This document shows, one piece after another, positions 55,101 through 64,000 of a DNA stretch of 64,000 nt. Made by a program: the position numbers and the translations under genes. Under the pieces are notes generated by a model. The model saw nothing but the letters and a program-made list of their open reading frames with translations. It had not been told where the DNA came from and did not search any database. Numbering within the stretch: the first letter of the stretch is position 1; each line of letters begins with the position of its first letter. The DNA is from Geotrypetes seraphini (taxonomy: Eukaryota; Chordata; Amphibia; Gymnophiona; Dermophiidae), in the NCBI RefSeq assembly GCF_902459505.1, contig NC_047084.1, positions 462,030,140-462,094,139 on the forward strand, in the 5' to 3' direction.

Positions 55101-56218
55101 ATCTCTGCTTCATCCCAACCTGCAGTCTCTACACCTGACAGCCTGGTACCTCTCAACATAAAATCTCTTCAGTTTTCTCAATCTGTAAGAGACGTTTTAG
55201 AGGCTTCTAGAAAGCTTACAACTAGACAATGCTATCACCAGAAATGGACTAGATTTTCTACATGGTGTTTTTTTCATCATAAGGAGCCTCAGCATTCCTC
55301 CATATCTTCTGTTTTGGACTATCTTTTGCACTTATCCAATTCTGGCCTCAAGTCTACATCTATCCGAGTCCATCTCAGTACAATTGCGGATTTCCATCAG
55401 CCTATTGAAGGGAAACCCCTCTCTGCTCATCCGGTGGTTTCCAGATTCATGAAAGGACTTTTCAATGTCAAACCACCTCCTGTGGTTTGGGACCTCAATG
55501 TTGTCCTTACTCAACTCATGAAGCCTCCATTTGAACCAATGGATAAGGCTCATCTAAAGTATCTCACTTGGAAAGTGGTATTTCTCATTGCTCTCACTTC
55601 TGCTCGACAAGTTAGTGAGCTGCAAGCTTTAGTCACTGACCCACCATTCATGGTGTTCCATCATGACAAAGTGATTCTTCATACTCATCCGAAATTCCTA
55701 CCTAAAGTGGTCTCAGAATTTCATCTCAACCAATCCATTGTCCTTCCAGTATTTTTTCCTAAGACTCATTCTCACCCTGGAGAATCAGCTCTTCACACTC
55801 TGGACTGTAAACGTGCTTTGGCCTTCTACTTGGAACGTACCAAACCACACAGAACTGCTCCTCAACTTTTTGTTTCTTTCGACCCCAATAAGTTGGGACA
55901 TCCAATTTCTAAGCGCACCATCTCTAACTGGATGGTGGCTTGTATCTCATTCTGCTGTGCCCAGGCTGGATTACCCCTTCACAGTAAAGTCACAGCCCAT
56001 AAAGTCAGAGCAATAGCAGCTTCAGTAGCTTTGCTCAGATCTACACCTATTGAGGAAATTTGCAAGGCTGCTACTTGGTCCTCGGTTCATACCTTCACTT
56101 CTCACTATTGTCTGGATACTTTCTCCAGACGGGATGGACAGTTTGGCCAAACAGTATTACAAAATTTATTCTCCTAAATTGCCAACACACCCACCATCCC
56201 ATTCTGGTTAGCTTGGAG
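52104..56218 (+). mobile_element. Older DIRS-type retroelement, 3' truncated, fossil
   Basis: The left end TTTATCCCAGGACAAGCAGG is homologous to the 34753 copy, but the following sequence differs, so it belongs to a sister subfamily. Parts: terminal repeat (52104-52300), gag-like region (about 52320-53250), RT/RNase H region (about 53365-55010), recombinase region (about 55150-56177, with TSARQVSEL, HKVRAIAASVALLRS and SHYCLDTF). The right terminal and internal complementary regions are absent, replaced by a hAT-like terminus at 56219. It carries several breaks and is clearly older than the first copy. Confidence 0.9.
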
Positions 56219-56600
56219 TAGAGAGCTGCATGGGAACGGGGATGACTGGAATCCAGCGGGACCCGCAGGTTCCCCCTTCGGGTCACGGGGATCCCGTGGG
56301 GACGCCCCCTAGGGTCGCGGGGATCCCGTGGGGACGCCTCCGAGGGTCGCGGGGTTCCTGCGGGGCTGGATGTACTCAGTCGCGTGGCTCTTCTTTTCTC
56401 TACCTGCTCTGCTTGCACCACAGAGCCAAACGGAAGTCTTCCCGACGTCAGCGCTGACGTCGGAGGGAGGGAGGGCTTTGTTAGAGCTTTGTTTAAGCCC
56501 TGACGTCGGGAAGACTTCCGTTCGGCTCTGTGCTGCAGGCAGGGCAGGTAAGGAGACGGAGAGTAGCCTTGCGGTTCGAGTGGCTACCAAGGGAGGGGGC
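56219..56600. mobile_element. hAT-type element (TAGAGAG family), left end
   Basis: It begins TAGAGAGCTGCATGGGAACG, followed by GGGATCCCGTGGGGACGCC repeated twice. The same terminus and GGGATCCC words bound the 3.7-kb element at 28316-31999. The right end was not found; fold-back repeats follow. Confidence 0.6.
56404..56545. repeat. Fold-back inverted repeat 1
   Basis: GGAAGTCTTCCCGACGTCAG (left, near 56430) and CTGACGTCGGGAAGACTTCC (right, near 56500) are exact complements, extending outward to CTACCTGCTCTGC and GCAGGGCAGGTAAG with mismatches. Spacer about 50 bases. Confidence 0.85.
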
Positions 56601-56603
56601 AGT

Positions 56604-56871
56604 CCGCCCCGGATGCAGCACAGCCGGCCAGGTCCCCTTACTTTGTAGCACTTCCCCGACTGACCGACTGACAACAGCCCCGGTCTGACAATCCTCCTTG
56701 CCCTGTAGCCGCGAATCTAAATTACCTTCTTACAGCAGCTGTAAGAAGGTAATTTAGATTCGCGGTTAAGGGCAGGGAGGTTTGTCGGACCGGGGCTGTT
56801 GTCGGTCGGTCGGTCGGGGAAGCGCCACAAAAGTAAAGGGACCTGGCCGGCTGTGCTGCACCCGGGGCGGG
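56604..56871. repeat. Fold-back inverted repeat 2, about 130-base arms
   Basis: The core arms 56709-56735 and 56739-56765 are perfect complements with a 3-base loop (CAG). Outward pairing continues with small differences: CAACAGCCCCGGTCTGACAA against TTGTCGGACCGGGGCTGTTG, then CTTCCCCGACTGACCGACTG, then GCCCCGGATGCAGCACAGCC against GGCTGTGCTGCACCCGGGGC. Confidence 0.92.
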
Positions 56872-56874
56872 AGA

Positions 56875-57225
56875 GAAGGAGGGGGAGAAGGATGCTGAAA
56901 GCACTGCAGAAGACAAAGGGGTGGAGAAGGACGCTGAAAGGCCATGGGGAAGACGGGCCGGAGGGGGGGGAAGGACTCTGAAAGCACTTGTGGAAGACAG
57001 AGGAGGGAGAAGGACACTGAAAGCAGATGGGGAAGACAAAGGGGTGGAGAAGGACGCTGAAAGGCCATGGGAAGGGCGGGGGGGGAAGGACTCTGAAAGC
57101 ACATGGGGATGACAAAGGGGTGGAGAAGGACGCTGAAAGGACATGGGGAAGACGGAGGGGGGGTGGAGAAGGACGCTGAAAGGCCATGGGGAAGACAGAG
57201 AGGGAGAGGGAGAAGCCTTGCCCTG
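56875..57225 (+). repeat. Minisatellite, about 40-bp units
   Basis: About eight degenerate units of GTGGAGAAGGACGCTGAAAG followed by GCCATGGGGAAGACGGAGGG. Frames in this tract on either strand reflect periodicity, not coding. Confidence 0.85.
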
Positions 57226-57408
57226 CACTGCTTCTGAATGGCTGCCATCACGAGAATTGATGGCAGCCAATCAGGAAGCGGTGCAGGTTGAGGCTTGAGA
57301 TTGCAAACTTCGCCCCTGCCCTCCACAGAGTGATTGGAGGAGGCAGCGCCTGCCAGCGGAGATATCTTCAGAGGTATTTATCGAAGGAGGGGGGAGATGT
57401 ATAGGTCG

Positions 57409-57531
57409 CCCCATTGTATAGGCCAATGTAGGTTTAAAAAAACTCTTAGACAAGCCGTAGCTTGTAACATGGGGCAGCTTATCTAAGTGTTTTTAAACCT
57501 ACATTGGCATTTCCTGTGGCCTATACATGGG
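57409..57531. repeat. Inverted repeat with CCCCAT(T)GTATAGGCC ends
   Basis: The left arm (57409-57454) and right arm (57478-57531) pair through CAATGTAGGTTTAAAAA and its complement. The right arm has an extra 9 bases. It could be the fold-back end of a DNA transposon. Confidence 0.8.
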
Positions 57532-57933
57532 GAAATAGGTATATAAAAAAAGTAAAACAGATCCTGCCTGCAACACCAGAGCAAGAGAAACAGTGATGCA
57601 TGATGTGCTGTATTGTGCAAAATAAAGATGAAAAATAAGGTGATAATCTTTTATTGCACTAATTTAATACATTTTTATTAAAACTAGCTGGTCAAAATGT
57701 ATTTAGGCTGACAAAAAGGTATCGCCTTACATTCCATTTTTTTATTTAGTTACCTTTTTAAAGTGGACTCCATCCTTACTTAAATATTTTTTTTCTACCA
57801 TTGATATCTGATTATGTAATTTTTCTAATTACATAGGTCCCAATTTCTGACTAATGTTCAGTTTTCTCTTAGGTCTTTCTGGTTTCTTATGTATCTCCTC
57901 TCTTCTTTACTTGGACGAAAGGGGCAGAAGACA
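57532..57933. other. No recognisable feature
   Basis: AT-rich, unassigned. Confidence 0.3.
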
Positions 57934-58138
57934 CTACAGGGATTCAAAGAAGGTTTGAATAAATTCCTGAAGGATAAGGGGATTGAGGGATATGGATAGA
58001 AATAATGATAGTTTTTTTAGGATGAGGCAGGGAACACTTGACAGGTCATGGACCTGATGGGCCGCCGCGGGTGCGGACCGCTGGGCGTGATGGACCTCTG
58101 GTCTGATCCCGGTGGAGGCAACTTCTTATGTTCTTATG
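57934..58138 (+). mobile_element. CR1 LINE 3' end
   Basis: AAAGAAGGTTTGAATAAATT, GACCTGATGGGCCGCCGCGG, GATGGACCTCTGGTCTGATC and tail ACTTCTTATGTTCTTATG. Same subfamily as 46600. Confidence 0.85.
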
Positions 58139-58201
58139 TACTTTTACATCAATCTCCTCTCCATCTTTTCTATTTTTTTTCTTTTTCTCTGTGCTCCTGG
58201 G

Positions 58202-58372
58202 CAGTTAACAGCCCACCTCTTTGAGAGTGCTTTCAACTCCTAATTCCCTATCTCCAACCCTAAATGGAATGTCTGTCTGTCCAAGTTAGATTGTAAGCTC
58301 TTTTGAACAGGGACTATCTATAAATGTCAAAATGTACAGGCTATAGAAGTGATGATTAGGAGTAGAGTAACT
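58202..58372 (+). mobile_element. L2 LINE 3' end
   Basis: CAGCCCACCTCTTTGAGAGT, AAGTTAGATTGTAAGCTCTT and a decayed TGATTAGGAGTAGAGTAA tail. Same module as 9935. Confidence 0.75.
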
Positions 58373-58594
58373 TCATTCTTACTATCTTTTTTCAAGATCC
58401 CTTTTTTTCCCTCTCATTCCTGTCTTACATTGACTGTGGCTACTCTCCTTTTGCCATACACCCTCTCCTCTCTTGTTTTTCCCGCCCCACCCCTTTCCAA
58501 CGTCGCGCTGTCTTTTTCACCTTCCCAATCCAGCATCATACCATCTTTTCCCAGCCTGTATTGTTCTCCTTTCTTCTTCCAGCTTTTCTAGGTC

Positions 58595-58951
58595 GGCGGC
58601 GGTACTAGCAATTAAAACCAATTGTGAAAGCAAGCTCTCTCTAGCAATCACGCCTCCCTCTAGACTTCTAGCGTCAGAGAGGGTGTAACCGGTAGGCATT
58701 CAGGCTCTTCTCTTTAGCCCCGTCCCATTTGGAAGGTGGTTGGCCGAATTGGTTTCATGCTTTGCATAAATAGAGTGACGCTGCAGTAGCAGCGCCGGTG
58801 CTGCTTGTTGGAGTTCTGGCGGCCATCTTTTGTTTGTTGGGTAGTAGCCGGGCGGTGACTCGGCAAAGCGGAGCCGGAAGCAAGGCCCGGGAAAGCGATC
58901 GCAGACACAGGGAACAAGGCATAAAGAGCGGGCTCCGCTGAAGCGGCATTG
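58595..58951 (+). promoter_or_regulatory. CpG-rich promoter and putative first exon of a host gene
   Basis: The GC and CpG content rises sharply. A TATA-like GCATAAATA lies at 58763. GGCGGCCATCTTTTGT at 58819 contains a YY1-type GCCATCTT site, common just downstream of start sites. The block ends GCATTG|GTGAGAAGGG, a strong splice donor (58952). No ATG begins a long frame before the donor, so exon 1 would be untranslated. Strand is inferred from the donor. The gene is unidentified, and the promoter might be bidirectional. Confidence 0.6.
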
Positions 58952-60170
58952 GTGAGAAGGGTCGGAAGGTTGACGGGAGGAGAGGGGAAAAACAAACCAG
59001 GCATCACATAGGCCGCAGTTCTTAAGCATTATTTTACTGTTGGGGAGGGAGGGTTGTACCGCAGATTTGAGGTCTGTAATCCCAGAAAAAAACAGAACTA
59101 AAAGAGAGCTTGAGATGCAATCCAATCTTTTCTTTTCAGACAAGGCCCACGGTACATGATTAGCTGGCTAACTTTTGCAGATGTGGGGATTTTCAGACCT
59201 GCTATTTTGTTTAACTTCCTTCTGTTTAGACTTCTCTTAAATCATCTCTAATTCTCTAAAACTTGTTCTGTCCTAGTGTTGCTTCAGAATTAATCGCCTG
59301 ATCTTTATAACTATACACTTAATACATTGGAAAAGTTATAGTTCATTTATTTTTAGGTTGGGAAACTCCAGCGGAAAAAAGAAGGTTTTGCCTTCAAAAG
59401 CTTGTTCTAAAATGTATGGTTAGCTAATCTAAAAAAGGGATCGCCTTATTTTCTTTCATTTAGCTTTATTACTGTAGTTACTTGCCATTCATTCTTTCAG
59501 AAAATCTTGGGTAATCTAGATGCTGTAAACTCGATCCTAGGTCATGTAGCTTAGGGCTGTGCATTTCCTAAAGGGTTAAATTGCACAGCTGGTGTGATCT
59601 GAATGAATAGTATGGTAATCCATGGCATTTTTTTTTATTGTTGATTACTTATTTAACATTGTGTCCTTTCTCTTTTTTTTTCCTCGAGGAAAGAAAATAG
59701 CATTTCGGTTTTTTGTGCCAGCTGATGTGTAACAATATTTTGGTAGAATGTGTAGTGTAAAAAAGCACAGATTTAATTTTCTGTAGCTAGTTTGCTACTG
59801 TGAGTTTGTGCTGTTTTGATGCAGATCTGCTCTTCAGCAGTTCATGCTGTATTTTTGTTGTCCATGTTCCCACTTTACACGTCTCAGTGTGATATCTGTT
59901 ACCAAGTTTTCCATGGTATCTACTTTTTACCCAGACACATTTATACATTAAGTGCACTTGGCCCACCCTTCTGAGCTAGGTCTACCTGAGGTCTTGTGCT
60001 CAGATATATGAGATATATAATGTTTTATATTTGCTCATTGTACTTTATCATTTCTGATGCTGTCTGTTTTTAGATTTATACAGTGGACATATCAAAGCAA
60101 TTTGAAATTGATTTTAAAGAATATATTTATGTATGTTGCCAGTTTTGATTATACTGCAATTCAAATGATT
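58952..60170 (+). other. Probable intron 1, no repeats recognised
   Basis: AT-rich, with no transposon ends, in contrast to the rest of the window. A repeat-poor stretch next to a CpG promoter often holds regulatory sequence. Confidence 0.4.
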
Positions 60171-61170
60171 ATCACAGGGGTTTAAGACAAAAAGAAAAGG
60201 GAGAGAAAAGCCTGTTGTAGTACTAGTCCACCACTTGGCTGCAGTATGTACACCAGCTACTAGCCAAACACCTGTTCAAAGAAAAAAAGCTGTTGGGTCT
60301 GTCCTGAAACTAGTAAGAGAGGCCTCATATCAGACATACTTGGGCAAAGAATTCCATTGAAGATAGGCAAGAATATAGCATGCAGCGTCATATGTAGATG
60401 AAAGCCTAGCACGGTAAGGAGAAGGAATCAAAAGAAATTTGTCAATAATTGAGTAGAGAAAATGAGAGGCCTGGTGAATTAACACTTTTAAAAAAAGAGG
60501 GCAGACCTGATTGTATAGTTTTAAAAGTAATTACCAGTATTTAAAATTTTAACACTATAACTGTTAGCCAGTGACATGAGATGAAAAGAGGGGACTAGTC
60601 GTCTTCATAATGCTAGGGCTTGTGACCACATAAAAATTGTATGTTAGACTAATTGGAAGTGTTTAAAAGCTGACTGTTACACTCTGTTGTAAAGGGAGTT
60701 GCAGTAGTCCAGGCAGCTAATTGCATGATTTCAGGTGCTGCACCCTATTGTAAAGGGAGTTGCAGTAGTCCAGGCAAGCTAAGTGCATGATTTCAGGCTA
60801 TGAAAGAGCCTCATTAAACAGATAAATCCTGATTTTTATCCTCCAGCTTATTAAAGCTTAAGCAATAGACTGCATCAGTTGTTAAAGGTGAGTTTCAGTA
60901 GTTGCTTCCAGAATTTTAAGTGAATGGGACAACTAAATGCATTATCCTAAGAGAAGAGGTATGTATGACCTGTTAGCTAAAGCGCCTTGGCATTGCTGGG
61001 GTTCAAAACTTAATTGGATATAGAGTAACAATTTGACAATATGAGAGAGACAAAAGTTGAGGAAGTAGTCAGGAGCCAAGGTATTTACATAATACAGATT
61101 CTTGTAGAATCCCTCTGGAGGTTGAATGGTAGGGTAATCAATCCGTTCCAGCCCTGAATTGTAGGGAGCT
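60171..61170 (-). mobile_element. Probable old L2 fragment with a local duplication
   Basis: The minus strand contains CTGGACTACTGCAACTCCCT, the codons of the LDYCNSL motif, twice. About 50 bases (GTAAAGGGAGTTGCAGTAGT) are duplicated in tandem at 60687-60735 and 60748-60797. The rest is too decayed to assign with confidence. Confidence 0.45.
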
Positions 61171-61299
61171 CAAAACCAATGATTAACCCCTCCTCCTCTG
61201 GTCATCCTCCGTGACAGTATCCTGGAATCTAGTTAGTTTCTTACAAGCCCTGTTTAGGAGCTCATCTCTTCTGCTAGTGTTTTATTTTTTTTCTTAATT

Positions 61300-64000
61300 C
61301 TAGTAAAGTAAATTTATATTTGGCACAGGTCTTGCCCTAGTGCTGCGGGGACATCCTTCGGCAGGAGATCTCAGATTTTGTATCTAACATTGTCTGCTTC
61401 TGGAGGGTTCCCTGCCGCTGCAGTAAGTTCCCTGGACAGCCTTCTGGTCAGATCTGGTTTCCAGGATTGGGAACTAACTCTTCCCGGGTTCGTCTGCTAA
61501 GGGATTGAGTGCAGGCTGTGCGGTTCTGTGGAGGTGTGCCTGGGATCGGAACTGGACTGCTTGCCTGCCCTGAATTATTCTGGAGGTCCAAGTAGTCACT
61601 GACTAGGGTGACCGGGCAGGTGAGGCAGTCGGAAAACTTGAAATCCAGTTTTCCCAGCTTTCTGAGGCAGTAGATCTCCATGCTTGCTTGCATAGCTTGC
61701 CTGCCACTTCTGTTCATTGCAGCACAGCCACAGTATGCATGTTTGTATTGGTGATTTGGGGGGGGGTTTCTTCAAAAGTGTTTTGGGGGTGTTTTCCCTG
61801 CATGCCCTACCCCCAACCTGTAAAAATGCAAAATCACTATTTTCCCGGGTTCCCTGTGTTTTTCCCGGACAGTTTTAAGGCAAAATCGGCACGCACGGTG
61901 GCCATCTTGGATTTTCTTTAAACTTTTCAAAAGTATATTTTTTGCACATAGGAGCTTCATTTTCGCTCTAAATTTCTCTGATGGCCTCCTCAGGACATGT
62001 TGGTATGGATTCATGCCTCATTTGCAGCGGATGGCTGTTGGTTTTGCAGCCGGTTTCTACACATGCCGCAGCATGCAAGGGGGCCGAAGTATGCACGGAT
62101 TCCGCTAATCCCTCCTTTGGAGATAACACCCCCCCCCTCACTGCTAATACTACCGGAGATGCAAAGGGTGCGTCTGATGACCCAGTAAAGCTGATGCATT
62201 GGCAAAACGAAAGCGCAATTCTGGAGCCAAGTCCCATATGACAGCTAAGCATTCTAGATCAGATGAACATAGAGTGGTTATGGCCGCAGGGAAATTTTTC
62301 CCCCCAGTATTGGTTCAGAGGATGTATCAGATTTTTTTATTTTATAAAGTCCATGCCTGTTTATTCAGCTCTGAATCCAGTGTGACAGATGGAATCTTCC
62401 CAGCCACTGAATTCTAGCATGTCTCTATGTTCTCTCTCAGGGACCCCGGAGAGCAAGCGGGAGGTTCCCACCTTCGCTTCTACTCCGGTTTCTATACCTT
62501 TGCTGTTACAGGTTTACTCGGCAGTATCTGCTGATGTGGCCAATCTCGCAGATCTTCGTGATCCTGCTGAGAGTGGGTCCCATAATCTTGGGGGCGACCC
62601 GGCTGTATGCAGGCTCTTTCAGTGTAGCCGCCTGAATGATATTATTCCTGAGTCCCTGAGAGAGTTGAACCTGAATTCGGATCTACAGAACAGGTGGAAT
62701 GTTCCTTACTGAGGGATCAGCACCCGCTGACCGCTTCCTTTCTGGACCCTCCGTATTTGACTAGGATCCTTTCTAGAATCTGGGAGTCCCTGGAGGAGTC
62801 CCCTCAAGTGTGCTAAGGCTATGGCGAGATTGTTTCCCATGGCCCTGGAGCTCATCAAATGCTTGGCTCCACCATAAGTAGATTCAGCTATGGCGCAGAT
62901 CACTTAGCGCGCTTCCATTCCCTCTAATGGAAGGGTGGTCCTGAAGGATGTTCAGGATAGGCAAGTGGATTTCTTCCTTAAGCGCTTTTTCGATTTCACG
63001 GCGGCAGGGGTGAGAGCTACAACGGCCACCTCTTTTATCACCTGCACATGTTTCTCCAAGCTCCGTCATGCTCCTGAATATGTAATCCTTCAGGACAGGG
63101 TGGCAGAGAGGGACTTCGGACCGGTGGGTCCTAGAGATTCTTAGAGAAGGGCTCAGATTGGAGTTTTACCGACCCCTGTCAGATTTCTTCCTGGCTTCGC
63201 CCACAGGACAGCTAGAGAGAGCCCGGCACGTGCAAGCCACTGTTCACAGGCTACTAGTTCTGGCAACAATAGAGCCTGTCCGAGAGCATGACTTGGGCTC
63301 TGGGAGTTACTCAATATGTTTCATCGTTCCAAAGAAAGGCTCAGAAGATTGGAGACCTATTCTGCATCTAATGGCAGTGAATGCACTCCTGCGAGTTCCG
63401 CGTTTCTGGATGGAAACGGTGTACTCGGTTGTAGTGGGGAATTCTTGGCTTCACTGGATCTCACGGAAGCATACCTTTACATTCCCATTTTTTCAGAAAC
63501 ACAGGTTTCTACAGTTCCACGTGCTGGGGCGGCACTTCCAGTTTGCGGCATTGTCTGATCAGGCCTCCGCGCCCAGACCCTTCACCTAGGTAAGGGTGGT
63601 AGTGACTGCACACCTTCAAATGCAGGGTGTCCTCGTCCATCCATACATGAACGCCCAGCTGATCAGAGCCTCCTTGGTGATAGAGGGCAGCAGAGCAATT
63701 CCTCCAGTGGTGCAACTGCTGGAATGCCTTGGCAGGGTAAGCAACCTGAAGAAGAGCCACTGCGAGCCGACGCAGGAATTTGAGTACCTGGGAGTCCAGT
63801 TTCACATGGCCAGGAAACAGGTGTTTCTGCTGGATCCCAGGAAGATCAAGGTACGGTAGGGAATCCGGTTTCACATGGCCAGGAAACAGGTGTTTCTGCT
63901 GGATCCCAGGAAGATCAAGGTACGGAGTTCCATTCAGGCCATGTTAAAGGTTCCGGCTTCTACGGCCTGGCAGTATCAGCAGATACTAGGTCTCATGGTG
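61300..64000 (+). mobile_element. Ancient DIRS-type retroelement, fossil, runs off the window
   Basis: A leader region is followed by a gag-like start (MASSGHVGMDSCLICSGW, 61981), later gag-like scraps (62390-63060), and the RT (from about 63158: MEFYRPLSDFFLASPTGQLE, CFIVPKKGSEDWRPILHLMA, then about 63640 MNAQLIRASLVI and FEYLGVQFHMARKQVFL). Heavily broken. It resembles the lineage at 12850 more than the copy at 34753. The 3' half lies beyond the window. Confidence 0.75.

Noticed and set aside
56717-57326. Three long minus-strand frames
   Set aside because: They read the 40-bp minisatellite (Ser/Pro/Phe repeats, period matching the DNA unit).
1-64000. CRISPR arrays, tRNA, rRNA or bacterial operons
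   Set aside because: No regularly spaced direct repeats with unique spacers, no tRNA-like A/B-box cloverleaf or rRNA segment noticed by eye; gene organisation is that of a vertebrate genome.

Overview
This window is vertebrate nuclear DNA made mostly of layered transposable elements. The mix is DIRS-type tyrosine-recombinase retroelements, CR1 and L2 LINEs, an L1-like LINE, hAT, Tc1/mariner and Tigger-like DNA transposons, and many palindromic MITEs. It suggests an amphibian with a large genome. A caecilian is the best guess because the CR1 3' ends and DIRS termini resemble those I remember from caecilian assemblies. That is recollection, not a search result.

Host signal is sparse. A CpG-rich block at 1-308 ends in a good splice donor and looks like a promoter plus untranslated first exon. 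A second CpG-rich block at about 58595-58951 looks the same, with a GCCATCTT (YY1-like) site. One convincing internal coding exon lies at 46921-47031 (+). The AT-rich stretch 59011-61300 fits intron 1 of the second gene.

Layout. 661-12326: hAT, Tc1, Tigger-like and MITE copies with CR1/L2 scraps. 12850-16130: an ancient DIRS fossil. 16433-17670: an L2 3' half. 18525-20412: a hAT copy joined to CR1. 20540-21310: a DIRS gag-side fragment. 22100-25300: reverse CR1 and L2 pieces. 25301-33840: a deep nest of LINEs and hATs. 34322-41139: a broken reverse-strand gene of an unrecognised family, interrupted by a nearly whole DIRS element (34753-40390). 41140-44519: CR1 holding L2 holding an L1-like copy. 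47292-51040: CR1 holding L2. 52104-56218: an older DIRS copy, cut short. 56219-57531: hAT-like sequence with large inverted repeats. 61300-64000: another old DIRS copy that runs off the window.

Several insertions can be ordered in time by target duplications or by a coding frame that resumes on the far side. The most interesting objects are the unrecognised gene split by DIRS, the 25-34 kb nest with its 3.7-kb hAT, the fold-back cluster at 56.4-57.5 kb, and the lone host exon.
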